Assembly: GCA_963932465.1 (NCBI GenBank)
Contig: OZ010788.1
Coordinates: 197,844,559-197,908,558, forward strand
Length of the DNA: 64,000 nt
Direction: 5' to 3'
DNA from: Maratus speciosus
Lineage: Eukaryota > Arthropoda > Arachnida > Araneae > Salticidae
Positions 20,631 to 32,480 of this stretch are shown here, one piece after another (within the stretch, counting starts at the first letter, position 1; each line of letters begins with the position of its first letter). Under the pieces are notes generated by a model that saw only the letters and a program-made list of their open reading frames with translations, did not search any database and was not told the DNA's origin. The position numbers and the translations under genes were made by a program.

Positions 20631-22871
20631 TCTATATATATATAAAAGAAAGTCTGGATTTTGTATTAATCAACGCGCAGCCAAAACTACTGAACCTAAA
20701 ATCTTGAAAATCGGGATAAAAATACTTCTTATGATATAGAGTGCCGCTAAGAAAGGATTTTCCAAAATTCCACCCCTAAGGGGGGGGGGGGTAAAAAAGA
20801 GAACGAACTTTAAAAAAGTTCTTTAAAAATCGGATTTTATAGTTATTTTTCAACTGATAGCATATTTTGGTGTATTTTTGTATGCTGGATAGAATGGTAC
20901 TAACTAAATTCTTTTAAGCCCAATAGTTTGAGAGATATTTCATATTTTTCTAATTTGGCACCATTTTTGGCGCCAAAACCGAATTTTTCAAGTGATAATT
21001 TCTAAAAACTCCTTCCTTTCCTTCTGTTACTATAGTAAGGGAGAAAATTCAAATTGAATAATTTTTTAACCAATCCTTTTGGTTAAATAAAAACAACTTC
21101 GTCAATTAGAAACAAAAAAATTCAAACGCCTCAAAAACTAAAACTAAATAAATAAAAAAAAACTGTGGTACTTTTTCATTCTAATTTTCGTCGCGATACC
21201 ATGCCAAAATGCATGGTATCGCGCCATTTATTTCAACCCTAATCGTGCAAACGATTTTTATTGCAACCGAATATTTTTATGCAGGAATTTTTAATGATGG
21301 AATTTATTTTATTCCATCATTAATCTCGCAAAACTTTTTAATTTGTTATTTTTTGAATAGAAAATATTTATTACTGATACTGATATAGATTTAACCATTT
21401 CGCAGTTATCTGATGATGAGGAAGCTACAATAAAATTATTTCAGAAGTTAGGAATTATGCATATAAAAATGTTTTATTCAAAAAACCATGAATGTCTTCA
21501 TTGAAAGAATGAAATGTTTACTGCAATGTGAGACATAGGTATTACGTACGCCATGCTTCAATTGTAAAAGACATTTACAATTTCATGACTGCAGTTTAAA
21601 TTGACTATATTTTATTACTTGCAAAATATTTATTTATTCTTATATTTTAAGTATTTATTTTGGTACCCGTCGACCAATTTCGCCAATTATATAAATCGCC
21701 AAACCACTCGCCAAATTATACAAATTGACATAATTTTTATTTTAAATAACGAAAGAACAAATAAATTAGTATAACATTAATAAAATACATTTAAACCGTC
21801 GAAATAAAAATCACCTGATGACGTAAATACGTGCAACTTGCTTAAAGTCAAGTGAATGTGACATTTACGATCAACCATTATTGGCGTTTAATCTTATAGT
21901 TTGGCAATAGATTTTTGGTCGACGGGATAACCAAGTAGTACCAATATTTTTATTGATTTAAAAAAATGGTAGGTCAAAGTCTGTAATTTTCAAAAGTTAT
22001 ATTTTTTAAATGCTCATTTTTTTTATCAACAATTTTTTTTTTTTTCAAATGTATCATTTAATTTTTGCGCCAACTATTACGCTTGGTGACAATGGTGTTG
22101 GCATAACAGGGAAATACCAAAACAGTTACTGATTTTATTTCAAATGTAAAGAAAAAAGGTTTAATGAGCAATAAATATGGTAAATATGACTATAACTCGG
22201 ATTCTACTGAACAGAATTTTGTAGAACTTGCACTGTTAAATAGTAAATTTGGTTTATAAATGGTTTAATGTAAAAACCATCATTATAAGTTGCTACGGGA
22301 GTTCTAAAATTAGGTGAACTCGATTATGAAAGATTTCAAGTCAACTAATTAAATGCACAGTAAGTTAGATAATATTTCAGGGATTTTTTCAATATTTATC
22401 ATATCATTCTGTGTTGTTTAGTTTACGGAGCTATGCGGAAAAAGTTCTCAGTGGTACAGTAAAGAGAACTGGAAGATATACGCTACAGAGATAGGGTAAA
22501 CTAGAGAGTATATATGCTATAGTTATGGAAGTTGAGCTGAGTTCCTTAAAAAATTCAGAAGTGATGCAGTATATACCTACCCCTACCTCCCACAGAGTTC
22601 TATAATCAGATTAACGCGATTATGAAAGTTATATTTAACTATCTCAATATATATACATTGCAAAGAGAAATTTTATGTCTCAAATGTCTTAATGTCTCAA
22701 TAAAAGATATAATAGCGTAATGACATTCATATTGCTTTCAGCAATTCGGTTGGATACACCAGGTAAATGTCCACATTGCTTTAAAACGCATGATCAAATT
22801 CACAGATATATTTTGTTTCATTAAAGATTTCTTTAGAAAAACTGATCAGCGTAGCGGGCGAAGGCTGCTAG
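20631..22871 (+). mobile_element. Non-autonomous Helitron inserted in foldback arm
   Basis: It starts with TCTATATATATATAAAAG and ends with GCGGGCGAAGGCTGCTAG. It is preceded by A and followed by T, as expected for Helitrons (5'-TC, 3'-CTRR, insertion between A and T, no target duplication). The right arm of the palindrome gives the uninterrupted sequence on either side, confirming the limits. No RepHel protein is seen; a short acidic reading ('LSDDEEATIKLFQKLG') near 21400 was not recognised. It hosts a nested MITE at 21666-21926. Confidence 0.85.
21666..21926. mobile_element. Short MITE nested in Helitron
   Basis: Inverted ends CCCGTCGACCAATTTCGCC and, from the right, CCCGTCGACCAAAAATCTA bound 261 bp of AT-rich sequence with no coding content. 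Flanking bases are 'ggta' and 'ataacc', so the target duplication is unclear. Confidence 0.6.
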
Positions 22872-25370
22872 TAATATAATAATAATAATAATGATAATAA
22901 TAACATTGAAGAAAATAAAAAGAAAAGTTGGGATGAAAAACAAATTAAGAAAGTTTATCTTTTGACTTAGTATACACATTTTTTAGTGTTTAAAATGTAT
23001 TATACAAAGTGAGAGAAAATTCAGAGATTCAATTTTTCAGAAAATTAACTTGATTTACTGATGATTTAAGCATAATGTTTGTGTGATTTTTTTTTCTTGT
23101 AAAGGAAGCATTTGATGTTTCTTTCATAAAAAAGTAGTTTAACAATTATATCGACATTAAAAAAATTAAACAAGTTTTTCTGAATAAACACTTAAATAAA
23201 AATCAGTGTTAAAATTAATTTTCTACAATTGATTTGGAATGATGTTGAGTCCCGATATTGTATTTAAAATCTTTCGCCTACCACTTTACTTAATCAGCAT
23301 ATCATATTATACATACTGAAATTTAGTTAAGTTAATAGGATATTACCATTAACATGGTAGATGAAAAATGATTAATCCCAACGATTAGTTAACGGGGAAT
23401 GTAAGATATAAAATATCTAGTAATAGTAGGCAAAACTCATTGAGTAAAATCATTCACTATAATGTTACAATTTTCTTAAATCAAATATTTTATATCTTAC
23501 ATTTATCATTAACTAATCGTTGTAATTAATTATTTTCCATCTTACCATGTTAATCGCAATATTTTTTAAACTTAGCTAAATTTTAGTATGTATAACATGA
23601 TATACTGTTTAAGTAAATGGGTAGGCGAAAGAATTTCCATACAATATTGGGACTAAACATCATTCCAAATCAATTGTAGAAAAGGAATTTTTACACGGAT
23701 TATTTTTTAAGTGTTTATTCAGAAAAACTTGCTTCATTTTTTTAATGTCGATATAATAGTTAAATTACCTTTTTATGAAAGAAACATTAAATGTTTCCTT
23801 TACAAGAAAAAAAAATCTCTCACTCAAACATTATGCTTAAATCTTCAATAAATCAAGTTAATTTTCTGAAAATTTGAATCTCTGAATTTTCTCTCACTTT
23901 GTATAATACATTTTAAATACTAAAAAATGTGTATACTGGGTCAAAAGATAAACTTTCTTAATTTGTTTTTCTTCTCAACATTTTCTTTATTATTATTTCA
24001 TTATCATTATTATTATATTATTATTATTTCACTGCTATATTTTAATTTACGTACTTCTTTTTAGAGCAAATTTTACATTTCTTTTGCTTATGTGTTTTTA
24101 AGAAGAACTTAAATGTTTATTTTATTTTATAATTTCTCATTTTCTTTTTCAATGGTAACACTTTATTTTTCTTAATTCGGTGGCACTACCCTTTATTTCT
24201 TAGAATATATTTATCTTTATTTGGTGGCAACATCTTTTAATTTTATTTCGTTATTTACATTTCATCTTATTCAGTAGCAAAACTATATTAATCATTATTC
24301 GGTAGCAACACTCTATGCAAAATCTCTTGTCTGGGAAAATAGATCTTTCCCTCGAAAATGTTCTAACACCTGTTAAATTCCAAATCTGTTTTAAAAAATT
24401 TTCTTCTCTAACATCCCTTCTCGAACAACACACATCAGAAAATTTTAAGCGAGAAAAAAGAAAAAATATCCCACGCGACATTTTCTAAGACTCGCTTATT
24501 AATTTCCAAAATAAATATTGTTATGTTACATTTCCTCCAAACATTTACACTAAAAGGATAAAATATGCTTACCAACCCACATCAATTTCTCGAACAACTC
24601 ACAAGAAAAAATCTTATGCGAAAAAAAAAAAAAAAAAGAATCTTCTCACATTTATCCAAAAAAAATCATGAAACTAACTCAGCGATTGTTGTTACACGAC
24701 TACAGTTTTGTTAAACATGCTAGAATAACATAAACTTAAAAAAAAAACACTTAACGGAATTTTCAAATGAGACATTTTAAAATGGAACCATTTTTCTGGA
24801 AAAGGGCCATTTCACAAAGGCTTTGCAGAATATCAGAAAAGACATTTGAAAACACACACAAAAAATTAAGTTCTCAAAATAAGGAAAATTTAAAAGAAAA
24901 ATCGTCTATCTCCTGAAAAAAAATTAACTTCGCAAAATAAAAAATTTAAAAGAAAAAAATAAATTCTCAAAATTTTTTCTATCACCTGAAAGAAGAACAA
25001 CAACTACAAAAAAAAATCTTTCCCGCAAAATTTTTCGTACAAAAGAAAAAAAAAATCTTTAACAAAATTTTTTTTTAACTCTTGATCATTTTTTAAAAAT
25101 TCTTCTCAAAATAAAATGTTCTATCTCCCGCTAAATAAATAACATCCTATTATAAGGCAATATTTCCACAAAAACCTTATCAGTTCACATTTATGCTGTT
25201 ATCTTTACGCATTTCCGGTCTATTTCCGCTTCGAAACGCTCTTATCAGTCTCGTACTCTAAGATAAACAAAAAGAAAAAAAAAAGAAAGAAAAAAAAAAA
25301 CTAATGACCTTTATTTGACCTTGAGCGAACGCAGGTGCCGTGGAACCGGCCTTTACACACTACTAACGGG

Positions 25371-26060
25371 CTTTTAAAGATTGGTGTTCGATATTCATTC
25401 ATATTAATATCTGAAAAATGACTTGTTTTTTAGTCCCTTCACTTTACGAGTAATTGTGCGATATAGTACAGTATATCTAAAATATTAGATAATAAAGATT
25501 ATAAAATAATGTATAAAATGGCCACTGAACTAATTTTTTTTTTTTTTTTTTTTTTTTAACTACATTTATTTTCACTAACAACCTAACAATAGCCAATAAA
25601 ACTATTTCAAAAACAACAATTCAATTGTCTTATGAGAAAATGATATGTTTACTATGCGATTTTTTTTTTCTTTTAAATAAATCGAAGACAGACGCGCTGG
25701 TTCATTGTATTAATACAGTGTTGCATGCATCTGCAGAAGGCAAAAACGTTCAACAATAAGCATTTAGTAGACAAAATGCGCATAAATGGCGAACTGAATA
25801 TTTATGTCGCGTTTTCACACATCAAACAGAATTATTGCAGAAATTCCCCTGCGAGGTAAAACAAACGAAATCCCAAAAATTAAACACTTTTTTTTACCTT
25901 ATTCTTCATAACTTTCGGTTTTTATACAGTAAAACCTATGAAAACGGAACCCGTTTTGAACGGAAAATTTTTATTGTTCTTACCATGGGCGTACCCCCCC
26001 CCCCCCCCCCCCGAAATTTTCGAAAGTGATATGAAACATTGATATAAGCATTTTTTTGCG
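25371..26060. other. AT-rich sequence with one transposon-like terminus
   Basis: It contains poly-T (25531-25557) and poly-C (25987-26012) runs. 'TACAGTAAAACCTATGAAAACG' begins at about 25926 and resembles a pogo-type terminus. A related word in inverse orientation (near 30020-30062 and again 35270-35312) may be its partner. No gene is visible. Confidence 0.4.
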
Positions 26061-26099
26061 AATTTTTTTCTTTCTTTTTTGGAAAAAAAATGTAATTTT

Positions 26100-27672
26100 T
26101 TTCAATCATACAGCGTATTAGCCATTCTCATTAGTTCCATATTAGTCCACATTGACACCAAAGAAGAGAAAAGGGGCAGATGGGGTTACAGTCCCCCTCC
26201 CTCTCCTACCAAAATAGTCGAAAAATTAAATAAAAAAGTGTTTTTCCTTACTTTTTTTAGATAAATCTGTATTTTTTTCTTCTGTCATACAGCAAAATTG
26301 CCATTCTCATTAACACCATATTAGTCCACATTGACATCACAACATAACCAAAGATGGGGAGGGGGCTGATGAAATTGCCGCCACCTCCTCTCGAAATAGT
26401 CGAAAATGAATTAAAAAAATAGTGCTGATTTTTTTCTTCTGTTTGGGAAAAATTTGCAATTTTTCCCCTATCATCCAACAGACTAGCCGCTGCTCCCTTC
26501 GCTTTAGTTCCATATTAGTCCACATTGACACCAAAGAAGAGAAAGGGGGCTGATGGGGTTACAGTCCCCACTCCCCCTCTTCCCAAAATAATCGACAAAT
26601 TAAAGGAAAAAAGTGTTTATTCCTTACTTTTTTAGATAAATCTGTAATTTTCTCTTCTGTCGTACAGCAAAATAGCCTTTCTCGTTAACCCCATATTAGT
26701 CCACATTGACATCGCAGTATACCCAAAGATGTGCAGGGGGCTGATGGAATTACAGCCCCCTCCTTTCAAAATGGTCGAAAATGAAATGAAAAAGTGCTGA
26801 TTTTTTTCTTTTCGTTTTAGGCAAATTTATATTTTTTCCCGTATCATTCAAGAGACTCTCTTCTCTTTAGTTCAATAATAGTGCGCAGTAACAGCACATT
26901 ATACCCAGGGCCCGACTAGCAAGTTTCTGTGCCCAGGGCACTTTCAATTTTTCGTGCCCCCTTAGACTGATTGATTTCAAATACTAGTTTTTTTACATAT
27001 TACACATTTATTCAAAAAGTGACAACTTAAAAAAATTGAGTTTTCTGGAAAATTAAAAAATGGTTCTAGGTATAAAAAAAAAATATTTTTTTTTGTCCAT
27101 TATTTATTGAAATAGGCTTTTAATCATATATTGAGATATATTTTTGTCATTTCATCGTATTAATATATCAAATATCACATTTTTCACAATTATGATTTTT
27201 TTAATGGAAATTTAGGTTGAATTCTGAAAAATTTTGTGCCCCTCAGAAATTTCGTGCCCAGGGCATGGGCCCCGGGTGCCCTTGCGATAGTCAGGGCCTG
27301 ATTATACCCAAAGAGGTGAAAGGGCTAATAGTGTGCCTCTTCCCAAAATAGTCAAAAATGAAATGGAAAAAAATGCTCATTTTTTTTTCTTGTTTGATCT
27401 AAATTTGTAATTTTGTTTTCTGCAATCCTTAATTTTTTAGATAAATCTCTAATTTTTCTTCTGCCATACAACGAAATAGCCATTCTCGTTAACCCCATAT
27501 TAGTCCACATTGACATCACAGCATACCTAAAGAAGGCGAGGGGGGGGGGGCTGATTGATTACAGGCCCCTCCTCACGAAATAATCGAAAATGAAATGAAA
27601 AATATTGCTTCTTTTTCTTTCTCTTTGAAATAAATTCGTATTTTTTTCTCCTATGATTCAACAGACTAGTCT
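26100..27672 (+). repeat. Tandem array of a ~185-bp unit with C-rich tract
   Basis: Units share 'ccatattagtccacattgac', 'ggggctgatggggttacag', a C-rich run, 'aaaatagtcgaaaatgaaat', 'gattttttctt' and 'gataaattt.taattttt'. Copies begin near 26136, 26317, 26510 and 26693, and after the MITE at 27300 and 27497. The array continues after the hAT insertion at 30404-30868. All minus-strand frames rich in Pro and Gly in this stretch are translations of the repeat. Confidence 0.75.
26906..27300. mobile_element. hAT-type MITE with 8-bp target duplication ATTATACC
   Basis: The ends are CAGGGCCCGACTAGCAAG and, inverted from the right, CAGGCCCTGACTATCGCAAG. ATTATACC flanks it at 26898-26905 and 27301-27308. 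An 8-bp duplication and CAGGG-type ends are the hAT signature. The breakpoint of the 5.25-kb tandem duplication (27230) falls inside it, so duplicate copy 2 carries only its right 71 bp (32481-32551). Confidence 0.85.
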
Positions 27673-28989
27673 CTCTCTTCCAGGGGCGCCATTTGAGGGG
27701 GGCTGGGGGGGGGGTCAACCCCCCCCCCCCCAAGGAATTTGATTTTTCAGAAAATTTATCAACCATCAATTGTCAGACTCAAACAAAAATTAAAAAAAAA
27801 TGCTCAAACGCTAAGATAATTTATCAGATTTGATTGCAATAAAAACATGCATTAAATAAATGCTTTATGCATAGAAAATAATAATTATTAAAAAAATTTC
27901 TTATTCGAATTTTCTTAAGGGGAGACATATATCGTACTTTGGCTAATTTTAAAAATACATGAGAAACTTTTTTTTTATCAATTACTTCTCAGGTGTGTAC
28001 AACTTGATCATAGGAAAACTAGTTCCCTCATGGCTAGAAATTCAAGGGTAGAGTTTTTTCAGATAGTTTCTTTTTTTCTTTTCATTTTTTTTTGGGGGGG
28101 GGGGGGGGGGTGAAGGGGCGAGTATAATTCAAGATTTTAAATAACCGACTTTTTTACTTTTTTGGATTATTAGTGTCACATTGCATTTAGTGCAATCATT
28201 GCAATGTTATCAAATTATTTAATTATTTCTTTTATTAAATCATATTATATATGGTACACTCTCAAAATTCTTCAACGCCTAGGAATGGAGTCTACGCGCA
28301 CCCGGCAAAACAATTTCTTCAACCCAAACACCGACAGACTTCCACCAAATCCCAAATTAAAAGCAAATTTATCCATATTTTAACACGTTTATAATAAAGT
28401 AGTCTATAATTTTATCCCTTATGTACAGAAATGAACACATGGGTTATTACTATTGGCCACCATTAATAGTCAAATCTATAGTGCTTCATTTGAAAAATAT
28501 TCAGGAGTTCCATGTTAAAAACCAGGTCATCCCGACTCCGACCGAAAGAGATTAAGCACAATCTGAAAAACTTAAAGTCTACCTCACTGGCAACGAAGAA
28601 AATACGTCAACCTATCCTGACGCAGGACTGTAATTTCAAGTAAATACGAAAACCGCTAAAAACATTTCCATTGAAAGGCAACCCGACCCGAAATGAAATA
28701 AAATTAATCCATATTTTAGTGCAATTATTGTAAAAGAAGTCTGCAATTATATCTTTAATATAAACTATACCTTTTATGTAGAAAAATGAAGATATATAAA
28801 TAGTATTCATTAATGTTCAAATATGTAGCTTTTTCATCTGAAAAATATTCAGGCTTTCTTTGAAAATAGCATTAACACGAAGCCACCTCAAAATAGTGAA
28901 AATACAATCTGAAGCAATTAACGCTTTGCCTTACCTTTACTTCCAGAAAATCACCAATGAAAATTTTCTTATCGCTATAGATCACAAAA

Positions 28990-29650
28990 GTTGTGAATTT
29001 CGTGACCTATTCATGATGTTCGTGGGCTGATTATCTCATGGCTGATTGCATTTCATGATTCTTTTTTCGCGATCATCTAACGAAATTGGCGATTATTTCT
29101 GCGACCGTTTAACGGAATTCACGATTTCTTTTACTGCAACCGTTATCGAAATTGGTTTTTTTCTCGCGACCATTTATCGAAATTCACAATAGTTTTCCGC
29201 CACCAACTGACGAAATTCCATATTTGTCTCTGCGATCTTTTGACAAAATTCGCAATTCATTTTCACGATCATTTGTTGAAATTCGTGAGTATATTTTTCT
29301 AGCACCGACTAATAATATTTGCAATTTTTTGCGCGATAGTTACACGAAATTTTGTATCTTTTTTTACGATCGTTTGACGAAATTCCCCTCGATTGTTTGA
29401 CTAAATTTTCGTGATTTTTTGTGTAATCTTTTGACAAAATTCTCGTTTTTTTTCGCAATCCTTTTACAAAATGTGAAATTTTAGTTTGTACAATCATTTG
29501 ACGAAATCTGCATTTCTTTTCGCGATCTCTGTTGAAATTAGCAATATTTTCCACTGTCGTTTGGAAAAATAAGTGATTTTTTCCGCGGCGATTTGGAGAT
29601 TTTTTTTTTCAAAATTTTCAAAATTCCAGATTTTTTTCTATGACCCATTG
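28990..29650 (+). repeat. Diverged ~31-bp minisatellite (plus orientation) in hAT element
   Basis: Units read like 'cgcgatcatttgacgaaatt', then 'cgcgatttttt'. About 18 units drift in sequence. The duplicate lies at 34240-34900. The same unit forms the arrays at 31950-32480, 37255-37795 and 38625-40065. Long open frames on both strands here are translations of the repeat. Confidence 0.75.
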
Positions 29651-30295
29651 ACGAATTGATTTTGCGGAATTCGAAAGAAAGAAAATCGCGGAATAATTAC
29701 ATGTCCGCGAAAAAAGTTAAGGAGACAAAATCATGCAGAGGTTTTTATTGTGCGGGATTTTCCATTTTATGTGTGATTTGTGCAGTTCTGCACGTTCCCT
29801 GTTCCTCAAAGAAAAATTTACTTGTCCTTCACAAAGAAACTCTTGAAATTGCGCCCCGTAGTAAAACCTGAAAAAAAAGAAGTCGAAAGGGACTAGAAGA
29901 AAGTTCCATTTTAGACATTAGTCCACATTATCCATTTTAGTTCCATTTCTCTGTCTTAGCAAGTATAACTTTATGATGTTTTTACATCGAAATTTGATTT
30001 TTTTCCCCTTTGAGAAAGAATTCTGTTATAAACAGGCTTCGTTTTCACAAATTTTACTGTAATACATCTCTTTTCAGAGCTATGAGTGGATGGTTTAACA
30101 GTCCTTGAGGATACCTGTAAAAAAGGATCTATAATAGAATTCTGTCTAAAAAGAAAATTTTTCATATTTAATATAATTAAATTTTACCTGCTAAGACGGA
30201 AACCTGTTTAAAACGAAATAGTTAATTGTTTCTTGAGTTTCCGTATTCAAAATCGGTATTGTATTTGTAAGCATGCTTCAGTTTATGTTTCTCGT
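29650..30295. other. Interior hAT sequence without recognised feature
   Basis: AT-rich sequence with one short plus-strand frame (29656-29871) that begins in repeat-like DNA and has no domain. It is repeated with the duplication at 34901-35546. The inverse pogo-like word near 30020-30062 is the only landmark. Confidence 0.4.
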
Positions 30296-30403
30296 TCGAG
30301 GGGGGGGGGGGGTGGTAGACACCCGAATCCTACCCTTAACTATATAAATTCCCTCAAAAAATCTTTGCCACCCCCCCAAGAAAAATCTGAAATGGCGCCC
30401 CTG

Positions 30404-30868
30404 CTCTCTTCTCTTTAGTTCCATATTAGTGCACAGTGGCACCACATTATACCCAAAGAAATGGAAAGGGGGTATTGGGGTTACAGCCCCATTGCCCCCC
30501 AAAATTGCTGATTGTTTTCCTTTTTGTTTGAGATAAATTTGTAACTTTGTTTTCTGCAATACAACGAACTAGCCATTCTGGTTAGTCTCATATCAGCGCA
30601 CAGTTACAACACCACAGTATACCCAACGAGGGGAAGGGGGCTGATGGGGTTCAGGTCCCCTTTCGAAATAATCAAAAATGAAATGAAAAAAAAATGCTGA
30701 TTTTTTTCTTTCTTTTGAGATAATTTCGTATTTTTTTCTGCCAGCATTCTCATTAGTCCGATATATTAGTGTGCAGTGATGCACCAGCATACAATACCCA
30801 AAGAAGTCGATGGGGATGGGGGTTATGAGCTCCATTTCGCCTCCGAAGGGATAGCAGTGAAAGGAAAA
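30404..30868 (+). repeat. Continuation of the ~185-bp tandem array
   Basis: Units restart after the hAT insertion at about 30420, 30587 and 30757 with the same 'ccatattagtgcacagt', 'atacccaaagaa' and 'gggggctgatgg' words. The duplicate lies at 35653-36117. The array ends where the family C HINE-like element begins. Confidence 0.65.
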
Positions 30869-31631
30869 ACAAGTTGGAAATTGCTCGTCAAACGTGGCAA
30901 ATGAGGTGCGTTCGTACTATAACTAGTTTTATAATTATTTTTTGCACCCCATATTGTACTGAATGTGTATTTATTTGCAATTCATAAGTGAATAGTCTGT
31001 AACATCATTAAAATGCACTTGCAATAATTTTTTCCCATTCCCCTTAATGTAACGGAAAACTTTTGACTGTCTCTGTAATTAAGCTATACATCCGATTTTC
31101 ATGAAATTTGAAATGGCTCGACAAAATTTTGCAGCAATTATATATTTAAAATTTCAGCCCATTCGGAAAGCTGTAACATCATTGAAATGCACTTGCAATA
31201 ATTTTTCCCATTGGCTTTAATGTAAAGAAAAACTTTTGACTGTCCCTGTAATTAAACTATACATCCGATTTTCATAAAATTTGAAATGGCTCGACAAAAT
31301 GTCGCAATAATTATATGTTTAAAATCTGAGACCATTCGGAAAGCTTTAACATCATTAAAATGCACGTGCAATAATTTTTCCCATTGGCCGTAATGTAAAG
31401 AAAAACTTTTGACTGTCCCTGTAATTTAACTATACATCCGATTTTCATAAAATTTAAAATGGCTCGGCAAAATTTTACAACAATCATATATTTAAAATTT
31501 CAGACCATTCGGTTGGGTAGTTTTTGCTCTATTATATGCGGACGGACGGACAGACGGACGGACAGGCAGACGGACTGAACGACGACTATAGGTGCTACGT
31601 ATTTATATAATTACGAACGCACCTAAAAAGG
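30869..31631 (+). mobile_element. HINE-like tandem-repeat element, family C (3 units)
   Basis: The 5' end is ACAAGTTGG, followed by AGGTGCGTTCGTA (30904-30916). Three tandem units of 173-174 bp (anchors 'aacatcatt' at 31001, 31175 and 31348) contain 'gactgtccctgtaattaaac' and 'tacatccgattttca'. Then come a run of ACGG/ACAG tetranucleotides (31540-31575) and TACGAACGCACCTAAAAAGG at the 3' end. TACGAACGCACCT is the exact inverse of the 5' sub-terminal word. The same organisation is known for pearl/CvE and other Helentron-associated elements. No replicase. Confidence 0.75.
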
Positions 31632-31667
31632 CTGCTATTGTTTCTAAAGAAAGAAACAATATCAGCC
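31630..31667. other. Strong hairpin just after the HINE-like element
   Basis: GGCTGCTATTGTTTCT pairs with AGAAACAATATCAGCC across a short loop, a stem of about 16 bp with one bulge. The duplicate is at 36879-36916. It is absent from the family C copy at 54739-56364, so it belongs to the target or a separate small element. Confidence 0.5.
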
Positions 31668-31921
31668 TTTATTTGTTTTATTTTCTGGCATGCCACGAAT
31701 TTGTCTTTTTCGTTAGTCCAATATCCTTCCCAGTCCTCCGACCAAATTTAATTGAGACCACAAAATCTATTTTCAAATGACTGAAAAAAAAAAAATTAGA
31801 AAAAAGAAAAGAAAAAAAAAACATAATTTTTGTTTTTGTAACACTTTTTTTTTTTAACCAAAAAATTGAAAATATTCCCCAATTTTATGTACGATTTATT
31901 TACTGCTCGCGCTCAATTAAA

Positions 31922-32480
31922 AGTAGGGGTGATTCTGTTTCGAATTTTCCGAAAATTTAAGGCATTCGGTTCCGAAAATTAAAAAAATTCGGCCACAAAA
32001 AAGTCGCGAATTTTGGCAAATGGTCGCCGTAAAAATCAATTTCGTCACTCATTCGCAGAAAACCTCCAATTTCGCCAAAGTATCGCAGAAAAAAGCGGAT
32101 TTGGTCAAAGAATTGCGGGAAAACGCGAATTTCGTCGAAAGGCCACGAAAAAAAACGCGAATTTTGTCAAAGGGCCAAGAAAAAAAATGCGAATTTTTGT
32201 CAAAGGGCCGCGAAAAAACACTAATTTTGTCAAAGGATTATCTGAAAGAACGCCAATTTCTTCAAAGGATCGCGAAAAAACACAAATTTCGTCAAAGGAT
32301 CGCGGGAAAACGCGAATTTCGCCAAATGGCCGCAGAATAACGCGTATTGCGTCAAAGGATCGCGAAAAAAGCGCAAATTTCGTTAAAGGGTCGCGGAAAG
32401 AAACGAGAATTTCAACAAAAGGTCGCGAAAAAAACGAGAATTTCATCAAAGGGCTGCGAAAAAAATTGCAAACATCGCCA
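31922..32480 (-). mobile_element. Left part of minisatellite element, truncated by duplication
   Basis: It carries the left terminal repeat (from 'taggggtgatt') and the minus-oriented 31-bp array, then stops at the duplication breakpoint. The intact version is 37173-40162. Confidence 0.75.

Larger units (their letters stand above)
18958..25364. mobile_element. Giant palindromic foldback element with 6-bp target duplication
   Basis: The left arm (18958-23416, including a 2241-bp Helitron) is the reverse complement of the right arm (23485-25364) around a loop of about 68 bp (23417-23484). Without the Helitron the element is about 4.2 kb with arms near 1.9-2.2 kb. Both ends read AGTAGTGTG inward and are flanked by AACGGG (18952-18957 and 25365-25370). 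Matching landmarks include 'CACCTGCGTTCGCTCAAGG' near both ends, 'TTGCCACCGAATAA' motifs at 20340-20480 against 24180-24320, and 'GTAAGATATAAAATAT' beside the loop. No protein is encoded. A 6-bp duplication, 5'-AG end and long inverted repeats are features reported for Polinton/Maverick elements, but none of their genes is present. Confidence 0.8.
27681..30403. mobile_element. hAT element, 2.7 kb, non-autonomous, TSD CTCTCTTC
   Basis: The ends are CAGGGGCGCCATTTGAGGGG and, inverted, CAGGGGCGCCATTTCAGA. The exact 8-bp repeat CTCTCTTC lies at 27673-27680 and 30404-30411. It interrupts the ~185-bp tandem array. The interior has G-runs (27703-27732 and 28092-28110), AT-rich sequence, and a diverged plus-oriented array of the 31-bp minisatellite (28990-29650). 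No hAT transposase or BED finger was recognised. Confidence 0.85.
27230..32480 (+). repeat. 5.25-kb tandem duplication, copy 1
   Basis: Everything from 'aattttgtgcccc' (27230) to 'catcgcca' (32480) is repeated at 32481-37731 in the same order. I could find only about seven single-base differences (for example near 27809/33061, 29400/34651, 30190/35440 and 31326/36573), apart from length changes in poly-G and poly-A tracts. The left junction lies inside a hAT MITE and the right junction inside the 31-bp minisatellite, sharing only a few bases. Confidence 0.95.

Noticed and set aside
21380..21480. Coding exon with 'LSDDEEATIKLFQKLG'
   Set aside because: Short, no splice sites, inside a non-autonomous Helitron; no family recognised.
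18958..25364. A true Polinton with genes
   Set aside because: No polymerase, integrase, protease or ATPase coding sequence is present; only end features agree.
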